Shown here: piece by piece, positions 34,110 to 44,131 of the stretch
How the letters are laid out: every line of letters starts with the position of its first letter
Numbering within the stretch: the first letter of the stretch is position 1
Origin: Metaphire vulgaris
Taxonomy: Eukaryota; Annelida; Clitellata; Crassiclitellata; Megascolecidae
Direction of reading: 5' to 3'
Length of the DNA: 64,000 bases
Assembly: GCA_018105865.1 (NCBI GenBank)
Contig: CM030832.1
Span: 25,347,001-25,411,000 of the forward strand
Translations under genes and position numbers: made by a program
Notes under the pieces: model-generated
The model's input: the letters and a program-made list of their open reading frames with translations, nothing else
What the model was told of the DNA's origin: nothing
The model's database searches: none

Positions 34110-34690
34110 CAGGGGACAGGGCATTGAAAGAGGAAGGAGGTTTGGGAGGAGGAAAGTGGGTTGTACGGGTTTTTTCGGAGCAGCGTTGTGTAAGTTTGGA
34201 AACGGGGGCTTGGGAGATTGGGGAAAGGATGGGGAGAGGGAAGAGGGATGGGGAAAGGGAAGGGGAACGGGGGTTTGGGGCCGAGGCAGGGGAATGGGTT
34301 GGGGCCAGGGCGATTGGGAGAGGGATGAGGAGAGGGAAAAGGGATGGGGAGGGAAGGGGAACGGGGTGGTTTGGGGCCGGGGTCCCGGAATGGGTTGGGC
34401 CAGGGCGATTGGGAGGGATGGGGAGAGGGAAGGAGATGGGGATAGGGAAGGGAAAAGGGGGTTTGGGGCCGTGGCGGGAATGGGTTGGGCCTGGGCGATT
34501 AGGAGAGGGATGGGGTGAGAAAAGGGGGACGGAGGTTTAAGCTGCAATTAAGACGCTTCGTTAAACGCTCCGGTTTGATTAAACAATATTTGGTTGTCAA
34601 TGACAACAGCGTCTTGCAATACCCGCCGTGTTGCGGACGGACGGACGCGACGGACGGACATCGAGAATTATATAATAAGATGAAATCGAA
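33131..34690 (+). repeat. Composite interspersed element, copy 2
   Basis: Matches 6187-8240 over nearly its whole length with a few indels. It begins at AGGTGTTTACCCGTCAAAAA and includes GCACGGACGGTTAGAAAGAG and the closing CAATTAAGACGCTTCGTTAAACG. It is inserted in the orphan Mab-21 flank right after the TACAATATTT that in other copies runs on. A (TA)n tract lies at 34069-34108. Confidence 0.75.
34110..34540 (+). repeat. G-rich minisatellite, diverged copy of 7500-8090
   Basis: Repeating GGGAGAGGGATGGGG and GGTTTGGGGCCG units, shorter than the first copy. The flanks are homologous, so the two arrays are descendants that expanded or shrank separately. Confidence 0.8.
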
Positions 34691-34739
34691 ATATATCCGA
34701 TATAAGATTTCTCTAGATTGCAATATTGCGAAACGTTCT

Positions 34740-34805
34740 GGCGTTTCTTTTAGGCCGACTGCGTTTTTCAGGTTTTTCTCTATCTCTCTCTTTAGGGCCT
34801 ATTTC

Positions 34806-34838
<33 letters not shown>

Positions 34839-35082
34839 ATATCTGTCTGGCTCTCTCTCTCTTTCTTCCTCTCTCTAGCTTTTCAGATAGAGTTTATACT
34901 GGCTGACATTCTTCCTGCTAATATCGCAGCTGGTATAAAGGAAAAACTGAACAATCATTTACAGTAGAACGCCGTTTGCATAATTAACAACCAATTAGGC
35001 CTAGAGTTTATGTCTTAATTATGCAAACGCCGTTAATAATTACGAACGCACAATTATGCGAATGAGTCCAAAAGTAGAGCGA
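34740..35082 (-). repeat. Outer part of the Mab-21 5' flank block
   Basis: CTCTCTCTAGCTTTTCAGATAGAG, CTTCCTGCTAATATCGCAGCTG and GTAGAACGCCGTTTGCATAATTA match 27930-28050 and 58700-58850. It contains a (TGTC)n run at 34812-34845. It belongs to the orphan block begun at 32045, pushed away by the composite repeat. Confidence 0.75.
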
Positions 35083-35090
35083 CAGCAATG

Positions 35091-35274
35091 CAGTGGCGGC
35101 TCCAGGATTTGGCTAGTGGGGGGCCGTTGGGGTGGCAACTTCTAATCACGGGGGGTCCAACCATCTATTGTTAGGTATGCAGTATTAAGTATAAGGTTCC
35201 AACAGGGGTACTTGGAGAGCAGGCACTCAATAGAGGGGCACGGGCCTTCGGGCCCCCCTGTGGAGCCGCCACTG
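35091..35274. mobile_element. hAT-type MITE, 184 bp, perfect ends
   Basis: CAGTGGCGGCTCCA at the left and its exact reverse complement at the right form a 14-bp terminal inverted repeat. CAGCAATG flanks it on both sides (35083-35090 and 35275-35282), a perfect 8-bp duplication. Two further relatives lie at 60665-61005. Non-coding. Confidence 0.95.
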
Positions 35275-35354
35275 CAGCAATGATACAACGTGATGTCAAA
35301 CTCTGACTTCTTCGAATGGTAAAAGCAACCAGTCAGTCTTAACTGCGGTCTCAA

Positions 35355-35900
35355 AATTATTATTATTATTACTAAGACAATTTTTATAGCGCTGTAACAT
35401 GGTTAAGTACCAAAATCAAAAGCGCTTTGACAACGCTAACATGTCAATGGTGGACAGAAGATGGCGATGTTGAAGTCCGCTCGGATGAAGAAAAACAAAA
35501 CTCGCGACCGAGAAATTCGGTGCAGTCGTATGAAGCGGTCTTTCACTGGAGAACTGCAACCACCACGACGTTATCAGCGCAGAACGGAAGATGTTGTTGG
35601 TCCGCGAGATTGGTAGAAGAATTTCCCGCAAGGAGACCGACGGCGATGTGCGGACCCGAAGACGGACGCCCCAGCCAGTCAGAAGTATTCCCCGGCGGCG
35701 AAATCCAAGAGCGGTCTTCCGAGAGAAATGTTTCATCGCCGATATCAGCGAATCCGACGAATATTGATTCAACGAAGTCCGAAAAACGTCCCTTCTCGGT
35801 CGCGCTGTACCAGTACGGCCCGTCAAGAAATGAGGAACATGCACACATCTATTATATGATTCTCTTTTTCGCCGTCTCTGTCATAGGTAGGCCCTATACA
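35355..35900 (-). repeat. LINE-like 3' end repeat, copy 2 (copy 1 at 21550-21860)
   Basis: TTATTATTATTACTAAGACAATTTTTATAGCGCTGTAACA and the following 200 bp match 21560-21790. Open frames on both strands of 35416-35912 have no recognisable domain and are not kept in copy 1. Confidence 0.55.
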
Positions 35901-36889
35901 GACTTTAATTAGAATTATAGCTTGCTTCAACTTTCAGTGGTCTTCCTTTTGACCATAGATATACGCTATCTCGCGGACTCAGTAATCGCCAATTTCGTGG
36001 CGGAAATCGAATCTCAGTCTCCAGACCATACATACTTCAGTGTGAAGACATAGCTGTGGTAAATTCCTGATTCGATTTTTTGATCTTTTAAGTGCGATTG
36101 AAATATTCTTAAATGACAGGAACCGCCCACTAATGTTGCTCACAGAAAGTGGATAGCTTTGGAAATTAGCATTTTCAGCAGATCTATTCATGCATCTTAA
36201 TGATTTTCATATTCGAATACAAGGTGAAACGGCACTCATCTGCGATTTTTACTCCAAGGCTAAATCGTTACTTTAGAAAGTGGCACTTTTTGAGAATCGG
36301 TTATCACGAAACTGCTTTAGTCACTTTTCACGTTGTGACTAGGCCTATTATAGCCAAGAAGATGTAACATTTCCATGCTTGTTTCTCAAGATATTATTTA
36401 AAATTTGAGAAAACAGTTCGAGGAACGTTCTATGATCTGGATGCACGTTCATCGAAAAGACTCATTTTTCACGGGCAAGCAGCTAGTGAGTATATAGGCG
36501 ATGAACCTTAGCCTACCGGTCCGGATATATTTTCAAGTAATAATAATCTTATACAAACCTCAGAAATCATTGCAAAATCCTTGTAAAGGCCATCACGTAT
36601 TTTGAATATAGCCCAGGGTGGGCAAACTACGGCCCGCGGGTCGTATGCGTGCCGCGAGATCAATTAGAAATATGCATACGAGCGGCAGGAAGTATGATAA
36701 TTTGAAATTAGTTTATGGAAAAAGGGAATTTATTTTAAATCTTAATATCATAACGCTATTCTGCTATGGACTAAATAAATGATACGTTACTTCTGATGAC
36801 GATGTATGTCAGCATCCTAATTATAAATGTTTGGTCTTTTATATGTGCGGTCCGCCTGATGTAGTATTAGGTATCATGCCGCCCTTTAA
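35901..36889. other. No gene; fragment of a terminal-repeat element at 36612
   Basis: CAGGGTGGGCAAACTACGGC at 36615-36634 looks like the left end of a common hAT-type repeat, but no matching right end or duplication was found. Nothing else is recognisable. Confidence 0.5.
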
Positions 36890-37870
36890 CTGGTTTCTTG
36901 CATCATAGGCTTATAGAATCGATTTCCTATTTGACATTGGCCTGCTGAAGGACTATTGTTACAGTAGGTTATAGATATGCAAAAATTTAGAAGAGTGATG
37001 AAAATAATTAAACCACATTTTCTTGCGGTTAAATCTTCATTGCGTCAAATCACTCTAGAATTGTCAATAAATTCTAGCCACCTGGACCACACCACTCAAA
37101 TATTTAGTAGCTACCTCGTGCAAATCAAAAGTTATAGGCAAATACAACTAGAGGCCCATAATGAAAATAGCCACTGACACAAATAATGTTTCTAATACGT
37201 ATCAATTTCTGCCTATTTCAGTAATGGTGCCCAGGGACGTAGATAGGAATGGGCTTGGGGGGGGGGGCTCAAGCTCCCCAAAACCTGAAGCTACCTCCAA
37301 ATGAATTCAAGCCCAAATGGCGTTGCGGGCTCAAAAGTAAGAAAGGGGAGTGAATCTTGAGCTTCAGCCTCCCCCATCTCCCAACCTAAAACTCTGCCCA
37401 TGCCTGGCTATGTCCCTGGTGATGCCTGCACTCTGGACCACACAACTCAAAGATTTAGTCGCTATCTCCCACATATCAAGGGTTCTAGGCAAGTAGAGGC
37501 CTATAGGCGTAATAATCATTTACATAGAAATAATGTTTCTAATATTATACAGTCTTTTCCCAAAATCTATTCTCAGTCAAATGGCTACAAAGTCGGTCGA
37601 GAGATGAGTCGTGTCTTAAGTTAACTGGTTCCTTGTATCGCCGGCTTTATAAACGACAAACATATTATAAAATCGATATTCTGTTTGACATTAGTCCGTG
37701 GAAGGACTATTGTTACAGTGTGGGTTATAGATATGCAAACAATTCAGCGGAGTGATGACATAAATTAAAACCACATTTTCTTGTGTCTCCATCTTAAGTG
37801 GGACTGTCAATATATTCCATCTCACTTTAATTATAGAGCGTTCGAAATGCCACAAAAATGGTGAGCCGTT
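36890..37870 (+). repeat. Diverged tandem duplication with an embedded MITE
   Basis: GTTACAGTAGGTTATAGATATGCAAA (36958) recurs at 37710 as GTTACAGTGTGGGTTATAGATATGCAAA, followed in both by AGTGATGA and ACCACATTTTCTTG. CTGGACCACACCACTCAAATATTTAG (37081) recurs at 37432. A 188-bp element with CAGGGACGTAG ends lies at 37232-37419. Confidence 0.65.
37232..37419. mobile_element. Small TIR element (MITE)
   Basis: Left CAGGGACGTAG and right CTATGTCCCTG are inverted with one mismatch. Flanks ATGGTGCC and GTGATGCC agree at 6 of 8 positions. It contains a G-run and its C-rich counterpart. Confidence 0.65.
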
Positions 37871-38076
37871 TAGGCCACACTTTACACAGTCTTTTGAAAG
37901 ATCCATTCTCTGTCAAACGGCGACAAAGTCTATCGAGAGATGAGCGGCGTAAAATTAAGATTAGAAAAAGTTTGCCCATTTCTGATATACGTTGTGAGGA
38001 TAACGTATATAGATAAAAGCAGAAATCGAAATAGAATTATCAACACACTTCATTGATCTAGCAAAAGCATTGATAG

Positions 38077-38131
<55 letters not shown>

Positions 38132-38733
38132 ATTTGCTGAATCATTTGATAGTGTTGATATTTACATTTTGATTTTTCTAAGATACTGTGGCGAAATTGA
38201 TAATAGCTAAGCCTAGGATCCAATAATAGCATATAAAAAGATAGTTCCTAAGATAGTCGCTAGGTGGCGCGCATGGCCATTAAGTAGTCGTAAGAGATGA
38301 AGAATTAATAATAATATAATGCGAGGCCCTGTAATGATAAAGCGTAGATAGTAATTAGCCTTGTCTTTAGTCTTGTTTTTCTTCATCCGAGCGGACTTCA
38401 ACATCGCTATAGAAATTGTCTTAGTAATAATAATAGCCAAGTAATGCACGGAGGCTAGGGAACATGCGTCAGATGCATAGAACCTTATGATAAGGGAGGG
38501 CAACGGTGATTGGCTAGTGAATTTAGCACACCCCCTTAGGCTAGTCAGAAACCCTATAAATACCGTGTTTCGACGTAGATGATGGCCGATAGCTGAGGGC
38601 AGCGTGTGGACGGATGGTAAGGGCCATTGTCAGGAACGGTACGCGAGATATAGAGTAGTACACGGTACACGAGGAGAAGATAAGTGGTACACGGGTACAC
38701 GTGGAGAGTTGGGGTACACGGTACACGAGAGAA
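37871..38733. other. Non-coding; (TA)n at 38079-38127 and TACACG repeats at 38650-38730
   Basis: A pure TA tract and a short array of GGTACACG-type units (38656-38728). No gene seen. The region 38370-38420 shares words with the LINE-like repeat ends at 21.6 and 35.4 kb. Confidence 0.6.
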
Positions 38734-39157
38734 CGGTGTTGCCAGTATGTTTTTTTCCAACCAAATCTGGTTTTTTGGGCCTCGTTTGGTTGTTTGGTAT
38801 TTTTTGGCGGAATCTGTTTTTTTTAAATCTGCGAAAGTTTAAAAAATTTGCCTGATTTATGCAGTGAAAGTGAGAAAATTAGGAGTTTTCAGAGGTACTC
38901 CATGCATGTTGAAAACTCTTTTTTGCTTGTAGAATCAATTTTAGAAGTTTACCTGTTTACCTTGTTTGAAGACGACAAGACGACCTTTTTTGCTTGTCAA
39001 TACTTTCTGGAGACGTTATAACGAAATTTTAAAAAAATTCAGGTTTGTCGCTATTTTTTATGATATTTATCATCTTGGACCTTTTTGCGAACCTGGTTTT
39101 TTCTGGGTTTTTTAAAGGCACGATCTGGTTTTTTCAAACTGTTCACTGGCAACACTG
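38734..39157. mobile_element. hAT-type element with CAGTGTTGCCA ends
   Basis: The left end CGGTGTTGCCAGT and the right end ACTGGCAACACTG form an inverted repeat with one mismatch. CAGTGTTGCCA is a frequent hAT terminus. The interior is T-rich and symmetric in composition (AATCTGGTTTTTTGGG; GATCTGGTTTTTTC). I could not define a clean 8-bp duplication. Confidence 0.65.
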
Positions 39158-39409
39158 ACAGAGAGAGTTGGAGATAGAGAGAAGGACTCTGAAGGAGTCA
39201 GCCATATATAGATAGAGAGAGTAAAACCTTAGCCAAAAAGCTAAGTCGACCACCCACCCGCCTTAATAGAAAGAAAGGAACAGATAGACCCCTGTTAGGA
39301 ACCACCGCGAGTCATCCTGGTAGTTTAGCAAGAAGGGCGGTTCACAACAATACAAAATCTAAATAATATAATTACAAGTTTAAATCTTACCGCCTGAGAA
39401 CACGAACAC

Positions 39410-40200
39410 TTAGAAGTTTATAAGTTTATTTCCAATATTTCCAATATCATACATAACATTTATAACAGATCATGAAATAAAATTTTTAAAAACAGCTGAT
39501 TTAGCTAATACAAATAATACATATGATGGAAACAAGAAATCAAGTATACAAAAAGGGAAACATCATTCCCGCCAAGAGGTACCTAGTAAATTAATATTTT
39601 ACACAGTAGTTGATTAAGTAATGCAATATGATTGACAAAATAAACATATACAAAAAGTCAATATTGAAAGCTGTAAAAGAAGCCTAACATATAAACAGGT
39701 ACATCAAACATTTGGTAAATTGGGTGATAGATTTAGTAGATAATTTTTCAACTTATATTTAAATTCATTAGAATTGGCAATAGATGATAGGCCTAGTTTA
39801 TTTGGTAATGAATTCCATATTCTAGGTCCAAAGTATTTGATCGTGAATAATCTGTTATTGGTAGTAGCAAAAGTAATAGAGAAGCTATCACTATTTCTTA
39901 CATCGCGGAAATGTACATTTTATACTAATTATAAAATATTTATGTTTGTAAAATATTCCAGGTAATTGGTTGTTTACATATTTATGCATAAAGATGGAAG
40001 TTTGCTGAGTGTGAATATTGGCTTTGTTAAGGATTTTAAATTTTCTATATAGTTGCAAATAATTATTGAACTGATTTACATATATGGTTCATTTAATTGC
40101 TAGGTTTTGAATCTTTTGTAGTTTATTCGTTAAGCATTTGTAATTTAAGCTCCAAATAATATTGCAATACACTAGATAGGGATGTATCAATGTAAACTAT
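39410..40200 (-). mobile_element. CR1-like LINE C-terminal and 3' fragment
   Basis: On the minus strand, 39700-39850 reads TIKYFGPRIWNSLPNKLGLS, then SNEFKYKLKNYL, the typical end of a CR1-like reverse transcriptase. 39860-40200 is upstream coding sequence with stops, and 39410-39700 would be 3' untranslated. Words in the 3' part (TTCCCGCCA-GAGGTA) resemble 22079-22095. Confidence 0.7.
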
Positions 40201-40245
40201 AATTCAAGTACAACCCTTTTGTTGATGTGTTGTTGATGTAAAAAG

Positions 40246-40777
40246 TAACGATCTACTCAATGCCTTATTCTCTGTCAAATCTATATTAAGTCCCAGAGGC
40301 GGAGATACTGATTTCTAAGCGATGACATGAATTCTTCGAACAGAAAAAGTCACTTTTGACCCCGGTAATTAGGCGTTTACTTTTCACACCGATTGAAACT
40401 CAACAAATCATCGTCCAGTTACACACAGGCGCCACTGTAGTTGACGTTCCGGTGCGGTTAAGCCATGGCGTCACCCTCCCCAAAAATTTACACCACGGGT
40501 CTCCTTGTGTCCTCCTGTACCGGCTCATGCAAACAGCTTGAAACGCTTAGTCTATACGAACGCCAAACGTTTGGAGTCACCCATTGTGATGGTCAAATTG
40601 CTGTCACCCGGTGCGGCCCCTACCACCGCACTTCCAGCAACGCCATTCCAGTTACGAAAACATAGATAACATATTTAAGCGAAAGCACATTTCCAACAGC
40701 AATTGAGGTCATGTGACCCAACACTGACTGAGAAAGGAAAAAGAAAGATCAATTAGGCGAGATAATTACCCGTTCAG

Positions 40778-40780
<3 letters not shown>
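40246..40780 (+). repeat. Interspersed repeat, copy of 22250-22586
   Basis: Shares the same ordered blocks as 22250-22586 with an extra internal segment (40320-40550) that includes GAAAAAGTCACTTTTGACCCC, similar to 30865-30890. A (GA)n/(GACA)n tract at 40781-40950 follows, as in the first copy. Confidence 0.7.
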
Positions 40781-40831
<51 letters not shown>

Positions 40832-41219
40832 CAGACAGACAGAGGAGAGACAGACAGACAGACAGAGGAGAGACAGACAGACAGACAGATAAACAGACAG
40901 ACAGACAAAAGACATAGAAAGAGAGAGAAAGAGAGAGAGAGAGAGGAAGGTGCTTACCCGTTCGTTTCTCTGATGCTAGTGTGGAACAAATTAATTAATC
41001 TAGAAAGAGAAACGGTCTGCACTAACTATTAAATTACTGTATTGCTTGAAACGGTAATGGTGTTCGAGATAAAAATCTTTGATAACAGATTAAAATGCTA
41101 GCGATAAGAGTCTACATTTTAAAGTTCAATTATAAAGCCAAAAACTAAATTTCAACCATGTGAGAGCGCGCGCAAAGATACACTATAGGCCTAATACAGA
41201 ATATATATACAGTAAAGAA

Positions 41220-41590
41220 AGAAAATGTTATAGAAAAATACTACGAATCGGATGGGTCGAAAAAATCACAAATGAAGAACTATACAGTTGAATTCAGCCC
41301 AAACAAACCATGCTGGAAAGAGTAAAACAAAGGAAACTCCAACTTTTCGGACACATATGCAGAATGAAAGAGGACAGAAAGATCAAAGCTCTAATGTTTG
41401 GAATAATGGAGGCATTGGAGGGTGCCAATAAGAGAGGGAGACCACACAAGGAATGGTGTGATGATATTGAAGAATGGTGTGGAAGCAGTTTACAGGATCT
41501 TAGTCACAGAGCAACGGACAGGAAAGAATGGCAGAAAACTGTGGAGATGGCATTATACACCAACGGGCGATGAGCCCACGGTTAATGATG
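41220..41590 (+). mobile_element. RTE-like LINE 3' fragment
   Basis: Translation carries RKILRIGWVEKITNEE, then RVKQRKLQLFGHICRMKEDR and KRGRPHKEWCDDIEEW, the C-terminal signature of RTE-like elements. It ends in a short ATGATGA tail. It belongs to the same broad family as 23014-23330. Confidence 0.78.
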
Positions 41591-41905
41591 ATGAAAGTCA
41601 ATAGAATAAACTATCAAGATCCACATTTCTCGCAGTAGCGCAATTTTAACAATTTTAGCAAAATCAAACGATTCAAAATTTTAATTAGGCCTATTATATA
41701 GTCTTTCACCAGTTCACAATTTCAGGTTTGCAAATGGCATAGATGTGATAGCAACAAAGACAGATCACCTACAAACCTAATGAAATAAGCAAGGCCGGAG
41801 AAGAAGGTGAACTGAAAGTAAATACACAGAAAACTAAAGCAATGGTCACGGGGAACAAGGAGGAAGAAATTGACCTAAAACTAAAGAATGAAGTAATATC
41901 TAACC

Positions 41906-43428
41906 CAGTGTTTATTCTAGCCACCTTGACATTGGGGGGAGTTTGAAATGTTTGGGGGAGAAGGTTTATCTGCCCAAAAATCTTGACGAGCACAAAAATT
42001 GACGAGCAAAAAAAAGGTCATCACATCCTTCCTTATCTTTCTTCCGGTTCCATTTCTTCTTCAGTTCCTCTGACCACTGGAGCTGGAGTTCCGCAGGGTT
42101 CTGTTTTGGGTCCTTTGCTTTTCACTCTTTATACCACTCCACTTGCACATGTCTTGAAAAATAGGTCTGTAAATTTTCACTTCTATGCTGACGACACCCA
42201 GCTATATGTATCCTTTCCCCGGACTCTGCTTCACCTGAGCTCGCTAATCTACTAAACATCCTTACTACAGCTCGCGACTGGTTTATTTCTAATCGTCTTT
42301 TCATCAATCCTTCAAAAACTGAATTCATGATTCTAGGTACTCAACCCCTAATGACGAAATTACCTAAAAACTCTTTCGATTTATCATTTGGAGATGCAGT
42401 CTTGTTTCCACTTAATTCAGTTCGTAATTTGGGTATATCATTTGATAAATTGATACTGATTTATCGTTCAAGCCACATTTCTCTAAATTGTCACAGTCTT
42501 GTTCTGCATTCATGCGTCACTTTAGAAAGTTTAGACGGATTTGTAAGACATTGGATACAAGGTCTTTAATAATCTTAGCTAATGCATTTATTTCGTCTAA
42601 AATCGAGTATTGTAATTCGCTTTTTTCGGGTTGCCGAAGTGTTATCTCCAACGTCTTCAGACAATTCAGAATGCTGTTGCGAGAATTGTAATTCCAACGA
42701 AAAAATTTGATCACATTACCCCTGTCCTTCGTAGGTTGCATTGGCTTCCCATTTAACAACGTATTAAATTCAAAATCGCTACCCTCACTTTTAAGATACT
42801 AAGAAATCAGCATCCTACTTATCTTCGAGAAATGCTATTATATCATCAGCCATATATATCCACGAGGTCTGCAAATAAATGCCTTCTTGAAATTCCCTTG
42901 CGTCGCACTAAATCTGGGTGTAGAGCTTTTAGTTATGCATCCCCATATGTTTGGAACTCCCTTACCCTTGATATTCGGATGGCCTCTTCTCTAGATATTT
43001 TTAGGCGTCACCTTAAAACATATTTGTTTCCTCCTTAAGTCTTGGTATTGCCCTGACTGATTTCTGGTTTTTGACTTGGACCGAATCGACCCTCCTCAGC
43101 TATAGTCTGCTCTGCCGATGAGCACTGCGGTTTGTGGTCTGAGGCGTCCCCGATGAACACCTATGTGTTTGAAACGGACGATAAAATTAATTTGAATTTG
43201 AATTGAATTCCTTTTCTCCTCTCCTCATGCTCTAATGCTCTATTGAATATCGTCATATCCTTATAACCTTATGTTTATCTCCTCTCCTAAATAAAGAAAC
43301 TCCCCTCTCGTCACACTTGGGGGGATTTCCATCCCCCAATGCAACATACAGTTTCTTAGAATTTTTTAGGGTGAATTTTCAAACTTTCGGGGGCTGCCCC
43401 CCCAAAAAAGGGCCTAGAATAAACACTG
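41906..43428. mobile_element. hAT-type element, 1523 bp, carrying a LINE fragment
   Basis: CAGTGTTTATTCTAG at 41906-41920 and its exact reverse complement at 43414-43428 are 15-bp terminal inverted repeats. ATCTAACC flanks both sides (41898-41905 and 43429-43436), a perfect 8-bp duplication. Subterminal stretches TTGGGGGGAGTTTGAAATG and CAAACTTTCGGGGGCTG suggest longer imperfect inverted ends. Most of the interior is a CR1-like LINE fragment. Confidence 0.93.
42001..43208 (+). mobile_element. CR1-like LINE, frameshifted, inside the hAT element
   Basis: The order of motifs is [30 protein letters not shown] (catalytic box), then in other frames NPSKTEFMILG, NSVRNLGISFD, SSKIEYCNSLFSG, a frameshifted TPVLRRLHWLP block, and CRAFSYASPYVWNSLTLDIR with FRRHLKTYLF. 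A 3' tail of TTTGAATTTGAATTGAATT ends it. At least four frame changes make it dead. Confidence 0.88.
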
Positions 43429-43600
43429 ATCTAACCTAATCAAATCCTAAACTTCCATGGCGCCACTCCATAGTGCACAGGAGCGTCAACCGATGGCATA
43501 AATACCAAAATTCGTATACCTAGGATAAGCATTGACAGAAGAGGCCAGTCTTCGTTTAGAACCCATAGATATATCCCAAGCAATTGAAATCACAACGATG

Positions 43601-44080
43601 AATCCAGAATACATATGTATGTAATTATCATGAGCAAGTAAGACTGTATATTTCCACAGCACTTTAACGAAACTTTCCAATTGAAAGCAAAATCAATCGA
43701 ATCAAAATTTTAATTCTTTTGTCTGCGTCACTGCTTTCCAAAACATTGCAGCGTTTAACATTGCAGCGTTTGACTACATTCGCTGAGTCTCAACGTTAAT
43801 AAGTTCGCCCTGCAATGTGAGATAGGACTTTAACAGATACATTCCGCTCGTTTCTGTAATAAGTTTAATAACTTCTGTTTGAAGACTGGAAACATTCTCG
43901 AGTAGATCGCAAGAAATGTCACACTCCTTAGAGGTCTTCATCGCAATGTTCGTAATGACTGATTACACTGTAACCAGCATAGTTTCGTCAACACACAAAC
44001 TTCAAAAGACAGAACTCATGTTAGTGCCTTTGCTTTACAGCACTTAACAAGGCTTGGCGTATCTTCATTGGAGCTTAAAT
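43601..44080. other. 3' flank of the 656-aa Mab-21 gene
   Basis: Non-coding. On the minus strand an AATAAA polyadenylation signal candidate lies at 44081-44086, about 46 bp after the stop codon of the gene ending at 44132. Confidence 0.5.
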
Positions 44081-44131
44081 TTTATTTCGGCCTAGATATA
44101 TTAATATGGTTTTCTACACAATCTTTCCCAT

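Larger units (their letters stand above)
41700..43600 (+). mobile_element. RTE-like LINE fragment split by a hAT element
   Basis: Before the insertion the plus strand reads ELKVNTQKTKAMVTG and DLKLKNEVI. After the insertion, near 43490-43560, reading resumes as KFVYLG-like sequence followed by LTEEASLRLEPIDIS. This is the usual order in the region after the YADD box. Decayed. Confidence 0.6.

Noticed and set aside
35416..35912. Open frames of 100-160 residues on both strands
   Set aside because: Inside a LINE-like 3' repeat; not maintained in the related copy at 21.6 kb.
36612..36660. Possible hAT element starting CAGGGTGGGCAAACT
   Set aside because: Only one end is visible; no inverted partner or target duplication.
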